The position numbers and the translations under genes are program-made. Positions 56,939 to 64,000 of a stretch of 64,000 bases of DNA are shown here, in pieces. How positions within the stretch are numbered: position 1 is the first letter of the stretch; each line of letters opens with the position of its first letter. Under the pieces are notes generated by a model. That model had not been told where the DNA came from, made no database searches, and saw only the letters and a program-made list of their open reading frames with translations. The DNA comes from Bacteroidota bacterium (lineage in GTDB: Bacteria > Bacteroidota > Bacteroidia > Bacteroidales > Bacteroidaceae), in the NCBI GenBank assembly GCA_023426145.1, contig JAFABG010000006.1, forward strand, positions 76,464-140,463, in the 5' to 3' direction.

Positions 56939-56946
56939 CAAAGATA
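56939..56946 (-). promoter_or_regulatory. -7 element of dapF-dapL
   Basis: TATCTTTG on the minus strand, about 49 bp before the dapF ATG. Confidence 0.6.
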
Positions 56947-57834
56947 TGACTTTTTGCTTTATCTTTTAATAAATTGATGTCTTATCTCTATTTATTTTTC
57001 ACTAACTTTCATTCATCTTAAATTTGGTCTATAAAAGTTTTAAAATGATATAAATATGGGCTAAAAATTATACGATTGTAATTTTGTGGTTTTATTTTGC
57101 ATATCCTTCCAAAATATATAAATACTATTTAGCCTGATTTTATCGCTGTTGTTTATTAAATGATTAAAAAGAGCCTTTTTTATTGTGACTAAATGATAGT
57201 ATTATTCTATTTTTAGTTTCATATTGTTTGTTTTGAGGTTTAGCCTCTAATTATAATCTTGTATACCTATATATAAGCAATATATGCGTTAATTAGTAAT
57301 AGGTATGAATATATGCAAAAGTAATACATTTTATTATTATGAGCCCTTTTTATGCTATTAATGTCTTTTTGTACCTCTCTTTTTAATCTTAGATTCAGTA
57401 CCTTAGCTGATTTTTTGTTGAATTCTCATTTTATTGTGTTTTGAAAAACATTGAACGAAATTCTTTGGCAGTATATTTATTGATTATTTTTGGTGATATA
57501 CTTGTTTTCTTATTTGTGGATTATTAATTCACGATGAATGTATGCTAATAACTTTAAGTTCTTTTCTGAATATAATAATATTTTAGCAAACCAAAATTAA
57601 TGGGTTTACCTATAAGTTGCACGAACTAATTTCTTTGTATAATTGAGTAGAATCAATTATACAAAGAAATGCTTTATGTATTTATGGGGATTTCTTACTT
57701 AGAAATAGGCCTTGTATGGTTTACTTAATAGAACTTAGGTTGTTAGTTCGAATGTCCAATAAAATTAAATATAAAATGATGCGTAATTAATAAGGAAGTA
57801 GTATTTTTGTGCTGTATAACAGAACTTGTAGAAA
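56947..57834. other. 0.89-kb AT-rich gap before the helicase
   Basis: Very AT-rich; only a perfect 17-bp inverted repeat (57629-57670) stands out. No gene, promoter of good quality or RNA recognised. Confidence 0.55.
57629..57670. repeat. Perfect 17-bp inverted repeat
   Basis: ATTTCTTTGTATAATTG, 8-nt loop, then its exact reverse complement. Located 165 bp upstream of the helicase gene with no gene ending nearby. Confidence 0.6.
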
Positions 57835-59247
57835 TTGATAGAATTAAGACCTTATCAAAAAAAAGTGATTCATGATATCTTTGATGCGTGGAATCCTGCG
57901 ACTCAGAACCTGATGAATGTTCTGCTTCAAATGCCTACCGGAACGGGAAAGACTACAGTGTTTTCAGAGATCGTAGCTCGTGCCCGCCTAAAAGATAAAA
58001 AAATTCTGATTGTTGTCCATCGAAAGGAATTAGTGGAGCAGATTGTCGAACGTTTGCAGCTCTTCAAGGTGCAGGCGGGAATTATATCCGGTTTCATTAA
58101 GCCTGACTTGGCTAAAGAAGTGCAGGTGGCAACTATCCAATCCTTGTCGAAGAGAGAATACCCTGTTGCCGATATTGTTATCATAGATGAATGTCACCAT
58201 GCCAAGGCATCTACCTATAAAAAAATGTGGGATATTTATCCCGAAGCGCATTTTTTAGGAGTAACAGCTACTCCTATTCGGATGAGTGGTGAAGGTTTCG
58301 CTGATCTATTCGATACTTTAATAAACTGTGGAAAATTAAGTCAGTTTGTAGCACAAGGGTATCTAGTTAAAATGAAACATTTTGTAGGTGCCACTCCCAA
58401 TTTGGAATATATCAAAGTGAAAATGAACGATTACGCACAGGATGAATTAAGTGAATTAATGCAGGACTCTGAACTGATGGCTGACTTGGTAGATAGCTAT
58501 CATAAGAATGCTGAAGGGAAAAAAATGATAGTTTTTGCTGTCAATATAGAACATAGCCGCAAAATAGTTGAAAAATATCGTCATGATGGAATTTTATCCG
58601 AACATATTGATGCTGATACCCCGAAGAAAGAACGTGAACGGATTCTTCGACAATTCAGGGATGGGGATATTCTAGTTCTAAGCAATGTGGATATAGTTTC
58701 GGAAGGATTCGATGTACCCAATTGTGAGGCTGTGCAATTGGCACGTCCCACCAAGTCTTTGGCACTTTATTTGCAACAAGTCGGGCGATGTATGCGTCCT
58801 TCACCGGGTAAAGAAGTGGGGATTGTTTTAGATAATGCAGGGCTTTGGTTAGAACATGGTTTCTGCCAGCAGGATCGTGTCTGGACGTTAGAGGGAAAGA
58901 AAAAACGAAAACGTTCTTTTAGATTCGATCCAGTAATTGCGGCGATTGACGAAAATGATATTATTCGTGAGGCTCACATCCCCCGAGAAGTTGAGGGAAT
59001 GGAGTTAATAGAATTAACTGAAGAAGTAAAAGACCTTTTGCAATTTGAGGCCTTTTTGAGTGTTGCCTTAGATAGAGAATACAAACCGCTTTCGGCATAT
59101 TATAAGTTTGATGAATATTTATCTAAGATAGGGCGAAGTTTGAATCTGACTCATTTGAAGTATATTCAAAATCGACTTACTAGATTGCCAGAAGCCCCGA
59201 AAGAAGGAATGTGGTATCACATTATGCAAGATAAAAAAATAATATAA
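57835..59247 (+). CDS. SF2 DEAD/DEAH-box helicase (RadD/YejH-like)
   Basis: 470 residues. Start is TTG at 57835, giving the typical IELRPYQKKVI N-terminus; no ATG is available upstream in frame. Helicase motifs: Walker A MPTGTGKT (33-40), motif II DECH (118-121), motif III VTATPIRMSG, motif V/VI SEGFDVPNCEAVQLARPT and QQVGRCMRPSPGK. Only the two RecA domains plus a 120-residue C-terminal region are present, with no nuclease or methylase neighbour, so it is more like RadD than a restriction subunit. DNA repair is the likely field; exact role unknown. Confidence 0.88.
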   Translation: MIELRPYQKKVIHDIFDAWNPATQNLMNVLLQMPTGTGKTTVFSEIVARARLKDKKILIVVHRKELVEQIVERLQLFKVQAGIISGFIKPDLAKEVQVATIQSLSKREYPVADIVIIDECHHAKASTYKKMWDIYPEAHFLGVTATPIRMSGEGFADLFDTLINCGKLSQFVAQGYLVKMKHFVGATPNLEYIKVKMNDYAQDELSELMQDSELMADLVDSYHKNAEGKKMIVFAVNIEHSRKIVEKYRHDGILSEHIDADTPKKERERILRQFRDGDILVLSNVDIVSEGFDVPNCEAVQLARPTKSLALYLQQVGRCMRPSPGKEVGIVLDNAGLWLEHGFCQQDRVWTLEGKKKRKRSFRFDPVIAAIDENDIIREAHIPREVEGMELIELTEEVKDLLQFEAFLSVALDREYKPLSAYYKFDEYLSKIGRSLNLTHLKYIQNRLTRLPEAPKEGMWYHIMQDKKII

Positions 59248-59343
59248 TGGGGGAGATAAATAAAGTATTTGATGCCTCTCCTGTGTTGAATATTCAGGTG
59301 CTATAGAAGAATTATTTCTAAAATATATTATATAAGCTATCAT

Positions 59344-60252
59344 TTAGTTCTCATTTTTTCGAAACACGTTTGGTGTAGTTTGCTCACTCTTTTTAAAAAA
59401 CTTGATAAAATGCGAAGGATCTTCGAACCCTAAACAGAAAGCTATTTCATTAATAGTGCAGTTTGTGTATTTTAATAAAGCTCTTGCTTCCAATGCTATT
59501 CGTTCTGAAATCAATAGTTTTGTCGTTTTTCCTGTGGTCTTTTTCAATGTTTTGTTCAGATGATTCACATGAATATTTAGTTGCTGTGCATAATCACTTG
59601 GAGAATGAAGTTGAATACTTTGCATAGTCGATTCTATTGGGAACTGCCTTTCTAAAAGTTCGAGGAATAGGGATGTGATCCTGTCAGAAGCGAGGGATTC
59701 TCTATATTCAACAGGTTGCATTATTGCGGGACGCATCTTCAAAGCTGTGTGAATTAGTTCTGTAACTAGATTCCGAAGAACATCATATTTATAAATGTAA
59801 TTGGAAGCCATTTCTGAAAATATTTTTTTATAAATAATCTGTATCTGTCTGAACTCTTCATCATTAAGATCTAATATTGGGATTCCTCGTGGTTGAAATA
59901 GAGGATATGACTTAAAGTCACCATATCCTTTGAAGAAGTCTTCTGTAAAAACACAAAATGAACCTGTTTTATCAAAGCTCAGAGGTTCCCAGTTATAGGG
60001 TATTTGTGGATTTGCAAATAGAAGCATATTCTTTTCTACATTCAGTGTTTTATCAGCATAATGAACAGTATTGGTACCAGATATCAAACTTATCTTGTGA
60101 TAATCTTTACGGTTATATGGAATGGTGTGATCCGGATGTATATAATCAGCTAAAGAAAAGACATTAAACTGGCCTACCTTACCGATAATTTCACTCGGTA
60201 AGATCCCTAATTTTATACGATAAAATTCTGCTAGTGATAATGCCTTTTCCAT
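59344..60252 (-). CDS. AraC-family transcriptional regulator
   Basis: 302 residues: an N-terminal cupin-like ligand domain (about 20-130) and a C-terminal AraC double helix-turn-helix (about 205-300; LNIHVNHLNKTLKKTTGKTT and NEIAFCLGFEDPSHFIKFFKK). It lies 28 bp downstream of a short-chain dehydrogenase in the same direction, so it may control that gene or respond to its substrate. Ligand unknown. Confidence 0.92.
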   Translation of the reverse strand: MEKALSLAEFYRIKLGILPSEIIGKVGQFNVFSLADYIHPDHTIPYNRKDYHKISLISGTNTVHYADKTLNVEKNMLLFANPQIPYNWEPLSFDKTGSFCVFTEDFFKGYGDFKSYPLFQPRGIPILDLNDEEFRQIQIIYKKIFSEMASNYIYKYDVLRNLVTELIHTALKMRPAIMQPVEYRESLASDRITSLFLELLERQFPIESTMQSIQLHSPSDYAQQLNIHVNHLNKTLKKTTGKTTKLLISERIALEARALLKYTNCTINEIAFCLGFEDPSHFIKFFKKSEQTTPNVFRKNEN

Positions 60253-60280
60253 ATTATTGCAAACTTAATTATATTTCATT

Positions 60281-61045
60281 TTAGATGTTTTGTCCTCCCG
60301 AAATCTCAATACGCTGGGCGTTGATCCACCTTGCATCATCAGTACATAGAAAAGCAACCACTCCACCTATATCATCTGGTAGTCCAACTCTTCCTAAAGA
60401 GATCGTGTTGGCAGTTATTTTATTGATGTCCTCGTTATCCCTGATAATACCTCCACTGAAATCTGTAGCAATAGCACCAGGAGCAACTGTGTTGGAACGA
60501 ATACCTCTTGCTCCAAGCTCTTTAGATTGATATCTTGTTAAAACTTCAATTGCTCCTTTCATAGATGCATAAGCAGAATATCCAGGCAGAGAGAAACGTG
60601 TTAAACCACTTGAAATATTTATAATTCCTCCACCATCTTCGAGTATATTTAATGCTTTTTGGGTAAAGAAGTATACACCTTTAAAATGAATATTGAAAAG
60701 AGTGTCGAAGTCTTCTTCCTTGGTTTCTATAAAAGCTGTATTAATACCAATACCAGCATTATTTATCAGATAATGAATTTTTTGAGTACCAAAGTTTTTG
60801 GCTAATTCCTGTTTCAGTTGTTCGAAGAAAGAATCGAAGCTTTTAATATTGGCAGTGTTCAGTTGCAACGCAATGGCTTTTTGTCCAAGTTGCTCTATTT
60901 CTGCTATTGTTTCCAATGCGCTTTCTTTTTTGGTGTTGTAGGTAAGAACTACGTCTAATCCTTTTTGGGCTATTCTTAATGCCATATTCTTACCTAGTCC
61001 GCGGCTACCACCTGTTATTAATGCAATTTTTGATTGTGCTGACAT
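60281..61045 (-). CDS. Short-chain dehydrogenase/reductase
   Basis: 254 residues, classical SDR. NAD(P) motif TGGSRGLG (about 11-18), NNAG at the expected place, catalytic Ser and YxxxK (YSAYASMKG) and the C-terminal DDARWINAQRIEISGG. Substrate cannot be told. Paired with the AraC regulator; -7 box at 61069-61076. Confidence 0.92.
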   Translation of the reverse strand: MSAQSKIALITGGSRGLGKNMALRIAQKGLDVVLTYNTKKESALETIAEIEQLGQKAIALQLNTANIKSFDSFFEQLKQELAKNFGTQKIHYLINNAGIGINTAFIETKEEDFDTLFNIHFKGVYFFTQKALNILEDGGGIINISSGLTRFSLPGYSAYASMKGAIEVLTRYQSKELGARGIRSNTVAPGAIATDFSGGIIRDNEDINKITANTISLGRVGLPDDIGGVVAFLCTDDARWINAQRIEISGGQNI

Positions 61046-61068
61046 AATTCAATGTTTTAATTATAATG

Positions 61069-61076
61069 CAAAGATA
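61069..61076 (-). promoter_or_regulatory. -7 element of the SDR gene
   Basis: TATCTTTG on the minus strand, 23 bp before the start codon. Confidence 0.55.
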
Positions 61077-61227
61077 TTGGTTTCTAGTTTCTTACCACTG
61101 TAGAATTCAATCTTATTTTGGTTTAAACCAAATAGTTCATCATTCCTTTTTTCATATACTGCCATGTTGAATGAGAAAGATTACTTGTGTTTTGATTGAC
61201 TATTTCAGTAATATCTACTATACAAAA

Positions 61228-61258
61228 AATCCCTGCAACTAATTAAGTTGCAGGGATT
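61228..61258 (-). terminator. Intrinsic terminator of the GGGtGRT operon
   Basis: AATCCCTGCAACT, AATTA, AGTTGCAGGGATT: a perfect 13-bp stem, followed on the minus strand by TTTT. Confidence 0.92.
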
Positions 61259-61279
61259 AATATATAGTAACTGTTTAAA

Positions 61280-62290
61280 TTACTTGCTCAAAGCCTGAGC
61301 TACGTCTACAGCACAAGCTACTGTACAACCTACCATTGGGTTGTTACCGATTCCTAAGAATCCCATCATTTCTACGTGAGCAGGAACTGATGAAGAACCA
61401 GCGAATTGGGCATCTGAGTGCATACGTCCCATAGTGTCAGTCATACCGTAAGAAGCTGGACCAGCTGCCATATTATCTGGGTGAAGAGTACGTCCTGTAC
61501 CACCACCAGATGCAACTGAGAAATAGGGTTTGCCAGCTAATACACGCTCTTTTTTGTAAGTACCAGCAACTGGATGTTGGAAGCGAGTAGGGTTTGTAGA
61601 GTTACCTGTGATTGATACGTCTACACCTTCTTTCCACATGATAGCTACACCTTCACGAACATCATCAGCACCATAACATTTTACTTTTGCACGAGGACCT
61701 TCTGAATAAGCTATTTCGCGAACTACTTTAAGTTCTCCTGTGTAATAGTCAAATTGAGTTTGAACATAAGTAAATCCATTGATACGAGAGATGATCTGAG
61801 CAGCGTCTTTTCCAAGACCGTTCAAGATACAACGCAATGGTTCTTTACGTACTTTATCAGCTTTTGCTGCAATTTTGATGGCGCCTTCAGCTGCAGCGAA
61901 AGATTCGTGACCTGCAAGGAATGCAAAACATTTAGTTTCTTCGCGAAGCAACATTGCAGCTAAGTTACCATGACCAATACCAACTTTACGATCATCAGCT
62001 ACAGATCCAGGGATGCAGAATGCCTGCAAACCGATACCAATAGCTTCAGCTGCTTCCGCTGCGTTAGTGCAGTTCTTCTTAAGAGCAATGGCGCTACCAA
62101 CAACGTAAGCCCATTTTGCATTTTCAAAGCAGATAGGCTGAGTCTCTTCGCACGTTTTATAAGGATCTAGTCCGGCAGCTTCGCAAATAGCGTTAGCTTC
62201 TTCTATGTCTTTGATGCCGTTAGCGTTCAAGGTTTCAATGATACCTTTGAAACGACGGTCTTGGCTTTCGAATTTTACTTCTCTAATCAT
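61280..62290 (-). CDS. GGGtGRT protein
   Basis: 336 residues. It has the family's name-giving motif, here VASGGGTGRTLHPDN (about residue 275), and conserved segments ITGNSTNPTRFQHPVAGTYK and DAQFAGSSSVPAHVEMMGFLG. The function is not established. It lies 20 bp downstream of a NifU-like scaffold gene and shares its promoter and terminator, which is the usual partner for this family and suggests a role around iron-sulfur or another metal centre. Confidence 0.92.
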   Translation of the reverse strand: MIREVKFESQDRRFKGIIETLNANGIKDIEEANAICEAAGLDPYKTCEETQPICFENAKWAYVVGSAIALKKNCTNAAEAAEAIGIGLQAFCIPGSVADDRKVGIGHGNLAAMLLREETKCFAFLAGHESFAAAEGAIKIAAKADKVRKEPLRCILNGLGKDAAQIISRINGFTYVQTQFDYYTGELKVVREIAYSEGPRAKVKCYGADDVREGVAIMWKEGVDVSITGNSTNPTRFQHPVAGTYKKERVLAGKPYFSVASGGGTGRTLHPDNMAAGPASYGMTDTMGRMHSDAQFAGSSSVPAHVEMMGFLGIGNNPMVGCTVACAVDVAQALSK

Positions 62291-62310
62291 AGTTTCTTTC
62301 CTCCTTATTA

Positions 62311-63012
62311 TTATTCGTGACGTGGATCAATATGTTTAACTGCTCCCTGTTCTGCTGTTACACGGCCGTATGTACCTGTAACTTTTTTCAATGCTTCGTT
62401 AGCATCTGTTCCTTTTTTGATTTCGTCCATAAACTTACCCATATGAACAAATTCGTATCCACAGATTTCATCATTTTTGTCTAAGAAGATAGTTTTGATG
62501 TAACCTTCAGCCATTTCAAGATAACGAGGACCTTTGGCCAATGTACCATAAAGAGTACCTACTTGGCTACGTAGTCCTTTGCCCAAATCTTCTAGTCCAG
62601 CACCGATGATCAAACCTCCTTCAGAGAAAGCTGACTGAGTACGTCCATAAACGATTTGCAAGAAAAGCTCGCGCATTGCAGTGTTGATTGCATCGCAAAC
62701 AAGGTCAGTGTTTAAAGCTTCAAGGATTGTTTTGCCGGGAAGAATTTCAGCAGCCATTGCAGCTGAGTGAGTCATACCAGAACATCCAATAGTCTCAATC
62801 AAAGCTTCCTGAATAACTCCCTCTTTTACGTTAAGTGTTAATTTACACGCGCCTTGTTGAGGTGCACACCATCCGATACCGTGTGTTAGACCAGAAATAT
62901 CAACAATTTCTTTAGATTTTACCCATTTGCCTTCTTCGGGTATGGGAGCCGGTCCATGATTAGGACCCTTCTTTACAACACACATGTGTTCCACTTCGTG
63001 TGAATAAGTCAT
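62311..63012 (-). CDS. NifU-like iron-sulfur scaffold protein
   Basis: 233 residues from ATG 63012 (TYSHEVEHMCVV). The frame extends 52 codons further but across the promoter, so the shorter form is preferred. Scaffold-type cysteines are in GWCAPQQGACKL, ETIGCSGMTHSAAMAAEI and DLVCDAINTAM. It belongs to the iron-sulfur assembly scaffold group that accompanies GGGtGRT proteins, and is longer than simple IscU. Probably cytoplasmic. Confidence 0.88.
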   Translation of the reverse strand: MTYSHEVEHMCVVKKGPNHGPAPIPEEGKWVKSKEIVDISGLTHGIGWCAPQQGACKLTLNVKEGVIQEALIETIGCSGMTHSAAMAAEILPGKTILEALNTDLVCDAINTAMRELFLQIVYGRTQSAFSEGGLIIGAGLEDLGKGLRSQVGTLYGTLAKGPRYLEMAEGYIKTIFLDKNDEICGYEFVHMGKFMDEIKKGTDANEALKKVTGTYGRVTAEQGAVKHIDPRHE

Positions 63013-63074
63013 AATTAGCTCTTTTTTTAGTGATATAATTAAAAATACGTAGTCATGATTCTGTAAATCGGTCG

Positions 63075-63105
63075 CAAAGGTAGTCGTTTTATTTGTTTCT
63101 GCAAA
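63075..63105 (-). promoter_or_regulatory. Promoter of the NifU-like/GGGtGRT operon
   Basis: Minus strand: TTTG (63105-63102), 19 nt, TACCTTTG (63082-63075): a full consensus match. Confidence 0.8.
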
Positions 63106-63326
63106 TTGCCATTTATTACTTTTTTGTGAAATGAGACAAATCCTTTTACGATTTTTCTTTATTTGCAAAGTCGGGATTGCATTTATGAAAAAAAACTGAG
63201 TAATAGCTGTCTTTTGGCCTCTTTTTTGTTAACGTTATCTCATTGTTTTAGTACGATTATGAACTGTTTCTATGATGATATGGAATAAAATGATTAGCTT
63301 TGCTGAATAATTTATTGAACAAAGTT

Positions 63327-63827
63327 ATGATAGAAATAATTGAGTCAAGCTTACAAGAGGCTGCATCTGAAGGAATGGATGAATTTATTCAGGTTTTTAC
63401 GGATAAATATAAAGAAATTATTGGAGGTGAATTAACTGCTGAAACCATGCCGCTATTGACAGGGGAGCAACATTCATTGCTAGCTTATCAAATATTCCGT
63501 GATGAAATAATGTTTGGAGGTTTTTGCCAATTGATTCAAAACGGTTATGGTGGTTATATTTTTGATAACCCTTTTGCTAAAGTTATGCGCTTATGGGGAG
63601 CTGAGGAATTTAGTAAGTTGATCTATAAGGGGAAGAAGATATTTGATGCTAATCGGGTTGAACTCGAGAAGGAAAGAACTGATGATGAATTCATGGCAAT
63701 GTATGAAGAATTTGAAGTTTTTGATGAGTTAGAAGAATTGTATTTAGAAATGGAAGAACAAGTAACAGCTTTAGTTGCTAGTTATGTAGATGACCACTTG
63801 GAACTTTTTGCAAAAATAATAAAATAA
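63327..63827 (+). CDS. DMP19-like (DUF4375) protein
   Basis: 166 residues from ATG 63327; an upstream TTG at 63300 adds nine residues without homology. It is helical and strongly acidic, with LLTGEQHSLLAYQIFRDEIM and GGFCQLIQNGYGGYI typical of the DMP19/DUF4375 family, named after a neisserial DNA-mimic protein. Whether this member mimics DNA is unknown. No clear partner gene within the window. Confidence 0.75.
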   Translation: MIEIIESSLQEAASEGMDEFIQVFTDKYKEIIGGELTAETMPLLTGEQHSLLAYQIFRDEIMFGGFCQLIQNGYGGYIFDNPFAKVMRLWGAEEFSKLIYKGKKIFDANRVELEKERTDDEFMAMYEEFEVFDELEELYLEMEEQVTALVASYVDDHLELFAKIIK

Positions 63828-64000
63828 TTGATGCAACCCGTTGGCGGAATTAATTATCTAATAAGATGTTTTCAAATAAGTTGTACATATTCGTGATATT
63901 TAGTATATTAGAAGTGAGCAAACTTTTAATATGTCATCACTCTATGCACAACTTATATGCAATATTCGCAAAATTTCTCCACATTTGCAAGGAGTTTTCT

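Noticed and set aside
63013..63168. 52-residue extension of the NifU-like protein
   Set aside because: Covers a full consensus promoter and has no scaffold-family similarity.

Overview
The window is about 64 kb of low-GC chromosome from a member of the Bacteroidales, most likely Bacteroides in the broad sense. The evidence is two SusC/SusD pairs, LruC-domain and DUF1735-type lipoproteins, type III glutamine synthetase, LL-diaminopimelate aminotransferase, a fused ResB/CcsA protein, GGGtGRT protein, and promoters of the Bacteroidota form (TTTG or TTG about 19-20 nt before TAnnTTTG). No rRNA, tRNA, insertion sequence, integrase, phage gene or CRISPR array was seen, so most of the window reads as core chromosome.

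Layout. 1-5630: end of a glycan-uptake locus (partial SusC, SusD, DUF1735-type lipoprotein, terminator). 5.8-10.4 kb: an AspT/YidE-type transporter, then a small His-rich membrane protein in front of a TonB-dependent receptor. 11-16.5 kb: a second SusC/SusD set with a small lipoprotein. 16.3-18 kb: a gene-poor gap with a candidate small RNA. 18-24.7 kb: a minus-strand set of outer-membrane barrel, imelysin, di-haem oxidoreductase and fused cytochrome c synthetase, followed upstream by flavodoxin and DUF2023, which together suggest iron acquisition and iron-starvation physiology. 26-28.7 kb: a stand-alone AICAR transformylase and, divergently, a hemerythrin-domain protein overlapping a LuxR-type regulator with a degenerate receiver. 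28.7-29.3 kb: two further candidate small RNAs. 29.3-32.4 kb: a tight cassette of response regulator, receiver-like/sugar-transferase fusion, membrane GT-like protein and hexapeptide acyltransferase. 32.6-36.3 kb: LruC lipoprotein and type I asparaginase.

36.6-43.3 kb is a complete tryptophan operon (trpB-E-G-D-C-F-A). It is preceded by a leader peptide of 20 codons with three consecutive Trp codons and a strong intrinsic terminator, a classical attenuator. A PAS histidine kinase, a gap holding a rod-shaped RNA-like structure, and ppx-ppk follow. 49.7-56.9 kb is a nitrogen/lysine block: glnN (GSIII), amtB, PII, an outer-membrane barrel, dapL and dapF. The right end has an SF2 helicase, an AraC regulator, a short-chain dehydrogenase, the GGGtGRT/NifU-like pair and a DMP19-like protein.

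The most interesting material is non-coding or cryptic: the trp attenuator; two related minus-strand small RNA candidates 12 kb apart that share promoter and 5' end; a GGTA-repeat RNA beside one of them; a 151-nt nested hairpin resembling 6S RNA; the hemerythrin/pseudo-receiver pair; and the imelysin/di-haem/CcsBA set.
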